From Metellina segmentata (taxonomy: Eukaryota > Arthropoda > Arachnida > Araneae > Tetragnathidae): a DNA stretch of 64,000 nt. Position numbers and translations under genes: made by a program. Under the pieces are notes generated by a model. The model did no database searches and was not told the origin of the DNA. It saw only the letters and a program-made list of their open reading frames with translations. The stretch lies in the NCBI GenBank assembly GCA_947359465.1, contig OX375874.1, positions 87,473,672-87,537,671 of the forward strand, written 5' to 3'. Of this stretch, positions 32,505-42,960 are shown piece after piece (position 1 is the stretch's first letter; the number at the start of each line of letters is the position of its first letter).

Positions 32505-34120
32505 ATGGTTAATTATTTAAACAAACATGACTATTTTTCTTTTTGTGTTGTGTGATGTAATTTGGATGTTGTGTATCTTCATGCGTCAACAAAACATAAA
32601 AACATTCGTCTATCTGCACAAAAAAGTTATATACTTCTTTATTAGATGATCTTTTAATCAACGGACATGGATTTTAAGCTGTTGAAAAAGATCTTTGCTT
32701 ATTAAAATGGGTAATATGGTAAGATTATTTTTGGTAATATGATTTGACTGGTATATGACTTTTCGTAGTATGATTTTTAAAGGGCAATAAAGAGGGATCT
32801 ATTAAATTTAAATGCTCCTGGTTTGAACGAGAAACATTTGTGATATTTTAAATTGATTTGTTAGATTCAAGTTCATATGTCTATAAACTTGTAGCCTGAC
32901 ATCAAATATTTTAAATATTGATATTTTATGCAAAAAAACTTCATATATTTAATGTTTGCAAATAATTAATTTTTATCAAGAAATCTAAACTTCCGAAAAT
33001 GTTACTCTAATTATTTGACAAGTAATTGTAAAACAAATTCATTGAACACCAAAACAATGAACATAAACTATCACTGTAATAACTCATTTTCATACTTAGC
33101 TTATTTGAATTAAATATTTGGTGCCTCGTATACTATTATACTTATGCCTCGTATAATTGTAACTGAAATTAAGTATTGGTGTCATAGCTGTGTGAAAATA
33201 ATGATCCTAAGAATATTTTCCATCCATTCAAACAAAGGATAATAATAATCTATTAAAGTAAATGCAATTTTGAAAATTGAAGTGTCATTTCATATTGCTA
33301 TCAATATATAATTTTTTTTTGTTTCCTTAAGTAAAAGATAACATTATAATACTCAAAATTGAATTATGTTGCTACACCACATTGGATCGTCTTACCAATT
33401 TAATGGACTAATATTCTGAATACATCATCATTTGTATCCTGAAACAACTTTTCTGATGTACTGAACAACTGATTATTCTCGTTGTATTATGCAATTCTAT
33501 CAAAAAATTTGAATCGATACATTTTGTTACTAATCTCTCCCCATCATTAATTTTTACTTCAAATTTATTCAAATTTCAAGTAATTGCCAAACGCCATATA
33601 AATCAATTTTTCTGTCAAACATATTTACAATTTTTTGAGTTAACAGAGAGAATTTATTATACTAAAATAATTACAAGCATCTATTATTAATTTAAACTGT
33701 TTGAAATATTTTAGTATCAAATGACAAGGCTGTTTTTATCACTGCGTTAAATAAGAAAAAAAAAATTAGTCAGCAACAAAATAATTATCTTTTGGCATGT
33801 GTCCATTTATCAATCTTTCTTAGTGCATAAAAATGAGTAAACAATCGGACCAATAAATTAAAAAAAGAAATAATTTATTCGTCTGTTTTTTTAGGAGATT
33901 TCGATGCTCAGTGTTTATTGAATACACTTCCACTCGATTACTTTGGAATCGCACACTTCCTCGTTAATATTACATCCCCTCTCAAATTTCTCACATCCCC
34001 ATCCTAATCACCCATCTGCTTTCCTGTTACGAAACATTCGATTGAACTTGTTCATCTGCATGTTCGATCCCTGGTTTCGCATGCCGATCAGCTGAAAAAA
34101 AAAAGCAGAGGTGTGCAGCT
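32505..34120. other. No gene supported; AT-rich intron start
   Basis: Nothing recognised. An alternative acceptor (CTGTTTTTTTAG at 33883-33894) is in the right phase, but the peptide it would encode does not continue the membrane helix. Confidence 0.4.
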
Positions 34121-34129
34121 GTAAAATAA

Positions 34130-34330
34130 GGGTTACATCTGTCCCGGTCACCTGGCACGCATGCGTCGCGCGCCGCGTGTCAGTCCGTCACGCCCCGTGC
34201 ATGCGCCATATGCAGAGCAGCGGATATCCCTTTTACTTCGGGGCAGCTGATTCGTTTGGGTGTTTAATTCTGGGACCGTCTGATTAGGGTATCCTGCCTG
34301 CCCCGATCAATGCCGGAAAGGAAACAATTC
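34130..34330. other. GC- and CpG-rich island in the intron
   Basis: About 200 bp with a run of CpG-rich sequence (GCATGCGTCGCGCGCCGCGT near 34159-34178) stands out sharply from AT-rich surroundings. There is no open frame of note. It may be an enhancer or an internal promoter. Confidence 0.4.
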
Positions 34331-34626
34331 ATAGAAGTTGCTCGAGTTTGACCTTTGTTATGAATGGGCTTCGTAATGGCAGGAGGAAGTGTTCAGATAA
34401 GCGATTTAGTTGGGGCAGGATTTCTTGGCCTAAGGAGAAAATCGATAGTCCATGCTAATTGCTAGTCAAACAACACGAGATGAATTTGAATGCACTTTTA
34501 CTAGTTATTAATTTTTTAGCTATCTGAGAAATAGATGTTCCTCGTTGCGCTCAGGTTTAACCAGCCCGTCAATTAAAAACAGTACAAATAAGAAAATTAA
34601 ACAATAGGGAAATAGATTGATTTAAA

Positions 34627-34786
34627 CCCGCAGACCAGATATAACCATCCAAATGTTTTTGTCCGACTCGCAGGTCAAATACGGCCTTCCTAATACTTTT
34701 ATCAGGCCCACAGACAAGGCACAACCCTTCAAATAGGTTTTGCCGTCCAGCAGATCAGATGCCCCCAGCAAATATTTTTATAGGGT
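34627..34786 (+). repeat. Four diverged 40-bp tandem repeats
   Basis: Four units of exactly 40 bp start at 34627, 34667, 34707 and 34747. Each opens with a C-C/T-x-x-CAG(A/G) motif, has a C-rich middle and closes with a T-run followed by a short G-containing junction. The units are only moderately similar to each other but keep perfect length, and a degraded fifth may start at 34787. Confidence 0.75.
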
Positions 34787-34829
34787 CTGGAGATAAGATA
34801 AGGCAAAAAAATCTTGTCAGACCTCAGTC

Positions 34830-36850
34830 TTTTGGCCATAGGTCTGTATATAGTCTAGCCCAATAAAGCCTAGAAACAGAAATAAATATCTCTATCAGAA
34901 GTAGTATTCACTTCGGTGTGAGTACGATCGAAACCGCGATTGAAGCTTTCTCCTATCATGTGTAACTGGCCACTCAGGCTCAGAGCACACGTTGGAGAGT
35001 TTGACAAGCCAATTTGTATTGCCAGTAGGCAATACTGTCCAGTGAGAACACGAAAACAAACAATTCATAGCTCTCGGTAGATCATTAGAATATTACCTTC
35101 CTTCCTTAGGGCTACGAAAGGGTTCAGGATGGGCGAAATTGGTGGTCGTCGTATTTTGAGCTTAGCATATTTTGACGATCGAGATTAGGGGCAAAAGTCG
35201 TCACTTTTAATGTCTAACCTTTCGAAATATTTTCTCACGAAAGTAAAATTACGTTTGAGCAATCGTTAATTCTATAAGACAACAAAGATGTCAAAGTTCA
35301 CAAGTATTCAATACGAAGTAAGCAAGATATACTTTAAATTGCGTCCAAACAGCATTTTGTCAACTAGGGAAAGATGTTTGGGATCAAGAAACCGTACTCT
35401 CGATTTCTTATTTCTAACTGGGGCGCAGCTTATACTCTTTTGGATCTTACGCCATAAATCCCAAATCAACCAACCTAATTTCTAACCCTGGTTGGCTAAG
35501 TACCAAAGAGAAATTCTATTAACTGACCACTTTTCCAATTAAAAAAAATTGCCCGAGCTTCAAAGCTATTACCTGCAGCCAAAATAGAATTATTATATGT
35601 AATCCGTATTTCTTAAAAATATGTCCATTGAAACATCTACTTGTAAATTCAGGCACATTTTCCGTGTGCAGTGACGAACTCTTAAGATAAATCCAATATG
35701 AATTTTTGCAGATAAATTGTTTTGACCAGTGAAATTTTGCTGTTTACTAATATCTTGTTCGATGTTCACCTTGGATTCCAACAAAATATGAGTTTAACTC
35801 CCAGCATATAATTTTATACGATTTATCATTGCAACACAATTGACTGTTGAGTTCAGATATCATCGGCTTAGACACAAAACTCATTAACTGACATTTTCTA
35901 GGAAACATTAAATGCTTATTTTCATGATGAGAAATGCATTTTCATATTCGGACCTGTTTAAAAAATGCTTAACATTATCAAAATGTTAGCATTTTTTAAT
36001 TTTTCTCTAAAAAAATAATATTTAATCTTAGAGCAGCAAAAAATTAATATTTAATCGTTGAGCAGTAAAAAATTGTCGTTTCATACGTTTTGCTATGAAC
36101 CGACGATATTGGGGGGCAGTAACGGAATCGAAAAATCCTTTCCAATAATAATAATTCTTACGATTCCTTGTAATTTTACATCATTTTGGGGAAAAACTGC
36201 CAGCACTATTAAAAAAAAATTCCAGGTGACAGTTATATGTTTCTTTGGTTGAATCCAACGTTTAATTTTTTGCGTGCAAATTTTACAGGTGGAATTATGG
36301 AGTGAATAAATAAGAAAATTAATCTCGAGATGAGTAATAAATACACAGTATAATACTTGCCCGCACGAATTAGTGAGATTGTATCGCGTTATTACCATGT
36401 GAGTGTCACACGGTATCGTGCACGAATACATTTAAAGGAGATACATATCGCAAGTGATGAATCGCCTCTAATCTGCCCCACCATTCATCTCCTTGCTTTT
36501 TTGGCTTTCCGCCCACTTGTTTGCAACCTTGAGATATATAAGTATCATTACCCCAATGCGAAGCGACTTTATGAATATCAAATTAGTGAGTCGCCAACTC
36601 AACCATCCCATACAGGAAGCAATGTGAAAACTGAGAATCCGAAGTTCTTTCCTCTCTTTTTTTCCACCGACTTCCTTTTCTTTTGTTTTGCAAGTCCGCT
36701 CTCTCTCTCTCTCGAGTGCTCCAGAACTCTATCAAGGGACGAAAAAATTCGTTCGACACCGACATAAGTCATGAAGGGAGAGCTTGCCGGCCAACTGATG
36801 TTCTCTTTTCAACCAGTGTTTGTGATGAAATACGAAATCGAATTTGTGTG
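34830..36850. other. No gene supported
   Basis: Frames at 36093-36431 (minus) and 36357-36767 (plus, 136 codons) have no recognised motif. A CT-rich run lies at about 36700-36714. A mildly GC-richer patch at 36440-36900 cannot be assigned. Confidence 0.35.
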
Positions 36851-36858
36851 TGCGTGGA

Positions 36859-37245
36859 TGCTTTTCGCTTGTTTTGGGAAGTTAAAGACCAACTGTTCTT
36901 CTCGGACACATACAGTCGAAAGATGTCCCTCAATTTTCTGGTTTCTCATCAAATGAAGGGCTCGGACAACATAATCATAAACTACAGAAAATAATGTTCA
37001 ACAGTGCAAAAAGTTTAAAGCAAAATATTTACGGGCGAATCATATGAGATGTAAAGAAAAGAGATATATTTAAACTGATGTAAATAAATACAATCAGTGT
37101 CCATGATTAAAAAATAAAATCTAATTTGAATGCTTTACTTTTGTTTATGGAAGTTAAAGACAACTGTTCTTTTCAGATACTTGCAGTCTTTTGATGTTTC
37201 CCAATTTTTCTGGTTCCTTCGAGCAGTTTAATGATAAGCAATAAA
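36859..37245 (+). repeat. Local direct duplication, offset about 272 bp
   Basis: The block from 36859 (GGGAAGTTAAAGACCAACTG, CAATTTTCTGGTTTC) recurs from 37131 (ATGGAAGTTAAAGACAACTG, CAATTTTTCTGGTTCC) with small insertions and deletions. Confidence 0.7.
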
Positions 37246-37677
37246 AATAATATTAGGTAATGGAAATAAAATTCCAAACAAAATATACTAGATGATAGAA
37301 GGAATTTCTGTCTGTTTAAATATGACCTCTTTAAATATGTATGTCATACGTTTGGATTTTTTAATCTTGAAATTGCTGAGAAATTTAAAGTAACTTATAA
37401 TTATACTACCTGAAACCTTTCAATTGAATTTTCTGGTGAATACTTTGATTTCGGGATTGAATATTTTCCGATCACCCCAATGCAATGGATACAAATCTAT
37501 TTGTAATCGTTGTAATTTGTAACGAACATCACCTTATTATCATCGATTTATTATCCGCGACTTATTATCATTGATTTTTAGGGGGTTAATATTCAATTCC
37601 AATTTTTCTTGATAACGCTTCAAATGTAACAAGTTTATGTAATATATGTAAGCAAATCTAAAACGTGGTAAAAGCTT

Positions 37678-37969
37678 GCTTTTACTAGCTCTCGATTTGG
37701 AGTTTGTTTCTGTAAAATCATTTTAGGAAATTTCTGTCATCGGATTATTCCTCAGAAAGAAATTATTTAAAAACATTTCATTCGGAGCAGCTTAATATTT
37801 TCATTGAAACCCATTTCATTGAAGCTTTTACTAGCTTGCGATTTGAAGTTTGTTTCTGTAAAATCATTTTAGGGAATTTCTGTCATCAGATAATTCCTCA
37901 AAAAGAAATTATTTAAAAACATTCCATTCGAAGCAGCTTAATATTTTCATTGAAACCCAATGTCAAACC
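37678..37969 (+). repeat. Tandem duplication of a 146-bp unit
   Basis: Units are 37678-37823 and 37824-37969. They share the order GCTTTTACTAGCT, GTTTGTTTCTGTAAAATCAT, TTTCTGTCATC, AAGAAATTATTTAAAAACAT and AGCAGCTTAATATTTTCATT with few mismatches. Confidence 0.92.
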
Positions 37970-38300
37970 GATCTCGGTTTTGAAAAGTGACAAACAGATT
38001 CTTTCCACGAAACATTTTCCTTCCATTCAACAGTTTCCCGGATATTTTTCAGTCGCATGGATTATCTCACAAAAGGTCATTCAGAGTGAAAAAACGAACT
38101 TTCGCGCCAAAATTTCACCCACCAGATTTCTTTGTTGGGGCTTTTACGCGCCAAAATGCCCTCGGGAAAAGAGCGGGGGGTGTAACTGAATCCATGGGAA
38201 TTGGCGAATGGAGTGGAGGTGCTATGGGGCCAGGGACAGGTAAGGGGCACGTTTCCATTCGCTGTGTATGACCCTTAACCTCTCATCTCAACTCTCATTC
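37970..38300. other. Mildly GC-rich patch, no gene supported
   Basis: Overlapping frames at 37950-38189 and 37987-38271 are present without recognised motifs. The patch has G-rich runs near 38165-38240. Confidence 0.35.
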
Positions 38301-38352
38301 ATTCTTGGCAAGAATCTTCCATGGTGGTGCTAGTAGTAACATATTTTGCTCT

Positions 38353-38864
38353 CTACGTGAGCCCGCGAATTTTTTTATTCGTTGGCAAAGAATAAAACCT
38401 TCGATACATTTCTTTGCCTCCAGAGAAGCCAGAAATCCGGTTCGATTTGTTCGTTCTTTATCGAGAATGTTTCGGTTACCGCAATTCTGTGGTTGTCTGT
38501 TTGGCCATTTTACGTGAAAAGATAGCTTTAATTTCGAAAGTATTGTTGGATAGAGATAGAGTGTATACGGACATTCTATTTTGTATGGAAAACGAATTGG
38601 GACTACGTGAGCCCGCGAATTTTTTTACTCGTTGGCAAAGAATAAAACCTTATTAAAAAAAACTCCTTATTAAAAACTTTGCCTCCTGAGAAGCCAGAAA
38701 TTCTGTTCGATTTGTTCGTTCTTTATCAAGAATGTTTCGTTTACTGCAATTCTGAGGTTGCGTGTTTGGCCATTTTACGTGAAAAAATGGCTTTAATTTC
38801 AAAAGCATTGTTGGATAGAGATAAAGTGTATACGGGCATTCTATATTGTACGGAAAGCGAATTG
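38353..38864 (+). repeat. Tandem duplication of a 250-260-bp unit
   Basis: Units are 38353-38602 and 38603-38864. Both begin CTACGTGAGCCCGCGAATTT and contain GAGAAGCCAGAAAT, GTTTGGCCATTTTACGTGAA and TTGTTGGATAGAGATA. Matching frames (38414-38656 and 38679-38885) give similar peptides. The unit differences change the amino acid at about 14 of 62 positions, so there is no sign of selection for protein. Confidence 0.92.
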
Positions 38865-38899
38865 AAAAGTCTGTTTTTTTTTTAAAGTTTACATATCGT

Positions 38900-41320
38900 T
38901 TTCCAGCTGTATCTGTAACTTTAAGAGAACGCAAATATGAAAATCTAAAAGTAAACACGTGGTAATTTGTTTTAAAATTCTTATTTTGGTTAAAAGAAAT
39001 TAATTGAACTATAAAAGTTTCAGTAAATTGGAATGTTAAAATACTGTAGAACAGACGTAATCTTTCTCAGTGATATACTGAGGGTCATTTCCCGTTAGCT
39101 TTGACACTTGGAAAGATTCCTCATATCCCATTGACCCTTTACCAGGCTTTTGTAATCTTATTGTTAGTGTAATGTATGAAAACTTCCATCTCCCTTGAAA
39201 AACCTTTAATTCAGTCATAACGGTAAATTGTTTTATGTAAGTATCTTGGAATAGTATTTACGCATTTGAAAACTGACTTTTAATTTATATAACTCTGAAT
39301 ATAAATATGGCCTATACTATACAAAACTTAAATCTTTATACATTAAATTTTATAGTTTATGTACATAAAGATTTTAATTTTTCCAGTTAAATATTAACAT
39401 CATGTGAAATAAAGTATTAATACATCACATTTTAAAGTTAAAGTTAAAATAATAATATTCTATAATCTAAATATTCTATAGGTCAAGAGGTAATTTGAGA
39501 AACAACTACCATCAAAGTAAACATTGTTTCATTATCTAATGCATTCATCAAAATCGGATTACACGTTTTTCACAATTTTTTTACTTGAACTTATTTTTTT
39601 ACATTGACGTAGTTTTATTTCCGTTTTACGTACTTATAAGGACTCTGAGAGAGGCAGCCTGGGTCCTATATTCAAAAGGGCTTCAAATTACAAATTTGGC
39701 GTCCTGTGAACTTTGTTATTTTCGTTCATTGATAGACTCATGGAAAATTAAATTTGAATCCTTATTTCTCAACCAGTTTAGTTGAGCTATTCTCGGGAGA
39801 ATAATAGTTGAATGTTCCGAAACGCACTGATTAAGAGCAACTAAATAAAAATTACAGAATACGATTAATAGGGGTAATGAAATGAATAGATAAAAGCAGT
39901 GGAGTAAATGTCACTGACCAATCAGCAAGAAAATTAATATAAAGGACATGGCTCTCTCTTTCTTCACAAGTTCGCATTGCTGTGTGTAAGTGCTATTTTT
40001 AAGGTGTACCAACTATAAATATTTGGTAATCAGAATGAGGTATGGCCAAGAAAGTCAGCACAACTTGATTTAAAGATGTTGATTACAAAATTCAATGACT
40101 GATAACTAATTTAGATGTAATTTTTTATTTGCAAACATGCTATACCAAGTACATAAGTGTTATAATGTTCTATTTATGATTATGCCATAATAAATCATTG
40201 ATACTTATGTTAGTCTAATGTATGAACTTAAAAAAAAGGAAAGGTATTTGCGAGTAAAATTGTTGAAGCTCGATCCTCGTCTCAGGTAAAAAGAATTTAC
40301 ATTGTCATGAACTCACAAAGTTTGAGACCCACAGCCCTAAGTCATCCATCATTAAAAGCATCCGTTTGTGAATGGACGAAGTATAGGGATAGTGAGGGGA
40401 GTTTCCTCTCATCCAGCAATGTGGCAAGAGTAATTTTCGGATTCCATTCCTCCGGATTCCCCACTTCTTCCTCATTATGCCTCAAAGGACCATTAAAAAC
40501 TGCATCACAGCTTATTTTAAAATTCCATTATCTGCATAAACACAGGCCCACAGTTGCGTTCTTACACCATTTTTATACAGCGACGTTTTGCTGAATATAA
40601 ATAAAATCGTTTAATGGTCGGTCATCTCGAGCCTCCCCGCATTCCAATCGACAAAGGAATTTTATTCCATTAAGAACGGTGGAAGGAATGGCTCCCAGGG
40701 GACCCTGAATATTTTTTTTGACGGTGCCAGTCCTCAAAAGGCAGCAATAAAAATGACAAACGATATGGGTAATGAAATGAATAGATAAAATTAATGCATC
40801 ACAAAAGTGCACACAAAAACCCCATGAACTTGTACTATGAACTATTACCGATATAGTAGAGTCGAACTGATATATCATATTGACTTGTAGGTTCTCACAT
40901 ATTGGGGTATCGTAGGTTACAAAAAGGTGGTCGCTCGAATCCAGACTCGGGAAATATGAAAGTTTTTGTACTAGAATCTGTATACAGTTTTTGAGTTTAT
41001 TGCTGTAACTTAATCCTTAAGGCCCAGTTATAAACATCTAGTCCGAGTCTATGAGACCGAAGCAAAGTGGAAAAAAAGTCCAACGCTACATCAAGACTTC
41101 CACAGAAATCCTCCCTTGTCAACGCAGGCAGAAGATAGCGTGTAAGGCTTGTTCAGAATAACATTTTGTCAAGTTGGAAAAGTCTTGTCTTGAGTGTTTT
41201 AAGTTCGAAAATTATGCATCGTTTCATTACATTTACAATAATATATCGGTACGAAAGGTATGCAGATGGAAGTAAAGAACAAATTTATGCATCTGACATT
41301 TGTGAAAGTTAAACATTGAG
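38900..41320. other. No gene supported
   Basis: The stretch is AT-rich with a GC-richer patch at 40320-40720. A pair of identical 24-base sequences lies at 39872-39895 and 40767-40790. A tRNA-like B box (GCTCGAATCC) at about 40933 lacks a partner A box or acceptor stem. The frame at 40307-40594 has no recognised motif. Confidence 0.4.
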
Positions 41321-41322
41321 TA

Positions 41323-41819
41323 TCTATATACATAATTCTCTTACGTGGCAAGCAAAAGAGACGTTATTTGTAATCGCGTTTTGGCAACACTGTACGATTG
41401 TTTGTTTACCACGAGGCCTCGAGCCTCAATTGAATTTAAAGCGTTATCGGATGAAATTTTATCGAAAAAATATATATTAGTCAAGCTGTTGCAGCCTACA
41501 AACGACATGCTGGGTATTCGATTTACAAAGCAGCAATCACATTTCGAGTCAAAATTTGCTCAAAGTTTTAATCTGAATTCCAAATTGTTCGAGTTCTGAT
41601 TCCAGAGGTACGGACTAACTTTTCTGTAGTACAACAAATTTATATTTTTAAAATATTTTTTTTTGAATATCATATTTTGTAAATAATCCCTTTTGCTAGG
41701 ACACGTGTCTTCATTATGCGAGCGAAGCGAGTAAGGTTCGCGCAGCGAACCAATGAGGATTGCAAAGCAATTCTCTGGGGGTTGGCAAGCGTCAGCGAGC
41801 AGGGGGCGGGCCCCCTTGT
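41323..41819 (+). mobile_element. Helitron-like element, non-autonomous
   Basis: The proposed 5' end is TCTATATACATAATTC after an A. The 3' part is a chain of GC-rich snap-back sequences: GCGAGCGAAGCGAG, the perfect hairpin GGTTCGC-GCA-GCGAACC (41735-41751), GGATTGC-AAA-GCAATTC, and a terminal hairpin GGGGG-CGGG-CCCCC (41802-41815). CTTGT then runs into a T. A TC start, a 3' hairpin and insertion at A/T without target duplication are Helitron hallmarks. No Rep/helicase coding is present; the 84-codon frame at 41345-41599 has no recognised domain. The terminal CTTGT differs from the usual CTRRT, and the hairpin sits closer to the end than usual. Confidence 0.65.
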
Positions 41820-41844
41820 TTGTATTTAATTCATGAGGGCAGGT

Positions 41845-42110
41845 AAACCATAATCTGCATCCGGTGAGTTGACACTCGTGTCGCGTGGTTTTGGGCGAGT
41901 CTATTCGTTAAAATAAGAGGCAGGTTAAAGGTAAACAACGCTTTCCCATGATTGGTGTCATTAGTGTGGTTTCAGGCTCCGAGTTTATTGTTCGATGTCA
42001 GAAGCTATTGTTGTGTTTAGGAGTTGGCGAAGCAAATAATCATTCAAGGCGACCGCCGCAAATCGATTTCCCTGCGAGCTTAAGCACCTTTGTACGAATG
42101 GACTTCCCGT
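41845..42110 (-). repeat. Unnamed dispersed repeat, copy 4 (inverted)
   Basis: On the minus strand, CACCAATCATGGGAAAGCG and TTATTTTAACGAATAGACTC align with CGCCAATTGTGAAGGGGATT and CTAATTTAACGAATAGACTC of copy 2. The remainder is too diverged to align by eye. Confidence 0.5.
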
Positions 42111-42111
42111 A

Positions 42112-42800
42112 GGTCATGTGCCCTCTCACTGGAGCTGCACTATTGCTGGGAGCTGGAGTGCAGATGGGGAAAGGGTTTGAGTAAATAATTTATTGATTAA
42201 ATTAAATCCGATTGCTCGGTCTGGGAAGAAATTGGGTACCAGGTCCCCCAATAATATCCCGTTCGCACCAAATTGTCGTTTTTTTTTTAAATTTGTAATA
42301 ATCGTGAAACTTGTATTGTGTTATAAAGTTACATGCTAAGAGCCAAGTTTTCTAGTTACATGAAGTAAAAGAATGTTCCGATAAATATCCTAAAGGAATA
42401 TAGTGTCATAATCTAGAGATTCTTTATCTCTTTGGAATGCCGCAGTCGACTCAGAAAAGACCGCATTTCCTCCCCGTTCTCAAAATTCATGCTTTTGGAG
42501 TTAGACCTACACCAAAAATTCGTTGCAAAAAGCAAATTCATTCTGCAATGAAACACTTTATTCAATTCTTAACAATATGTACTAATATTATTGTGGACGA
42601 ATGAAATTCATTCTCCATTCCTTCCGAAATCCAACATTTTATCGCATTTTGTTACCCCCTTTACTCAAAAACTACAATAATTTAAAGGAAGTGATTAAAA
42701 AATGTTAACGATATGCCAACATAAATTATCAATAATTTTAGAACACATTGTTACAAAATTCTTAGTAACGTTTTAATTCAATAATTACATCAAATTATCC
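42112..42800. other. No gene supported; AT-rich
   Basis: A block of about 45 bases from 42512 (CAAAAATTCGTTGCAAAAAG, TTCTGCAATGAAA) recurs loosely at 43294 (CAAAAATTCGTTTCAAAAAT, TCTGGAATGAAA). Confidence 0.4.
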
Positions 42801-42960
42801 TATTACTATTATTAATTACTTTCTATTACTATTATTAATTTCTGTATTACTGTTATTAATTATTTTCTATTACTATCATTAATTATTTTCTATTACTATT
42901 ATTAATTATTTTCTATTACTATTATTAATTACTTTCAATTACTATTTTTAATTTTATTAC
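42801..42960 (+). repeat. Minisatellite, about seven copies of a 23-bp unit
   Basis: Units begin TATTACTATTATTAATTA and end TTTC; the first is 42801-42823. Six units match closely, the second is two bases shorter, and a degraded one follows to about 42960. Confidence 0.93.

Noticed and set aside
33895..34008. Alternative second exon after the acceptor at 33894
   Set aside because: The phase fits, but the peptide (GDFDAQCLLNTLPLD...) puts charged residues right after VALLLI and does not complete a membrane helix. Weaker than the 55511 exon, though not excluded.
34627..34786. CRISPR array
   Set aside because: The 40-bp periodicity has no identical repeats separated by unique spacers; whole units are diverged tandem copies in a eukaryotic context.
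38414..38885. Two similar ORFs as a duplicated protein
   Set aside because: Differences between the two units are mostly amino-acid changing, the frame shifts between units, and stops interrupt it. The similarity is explained by a DNA tandem duplication.
40905..40960. tRNA gene around the B-box-like GCTCGAATCC
   Set aside because: No matching A box, acceptor stem or anticodon arm could be found.
41345..41599. 84-codon ORF as a Helitron protein
   Set aside because: Too short for Rep or helicase, and no motif of either is visible.
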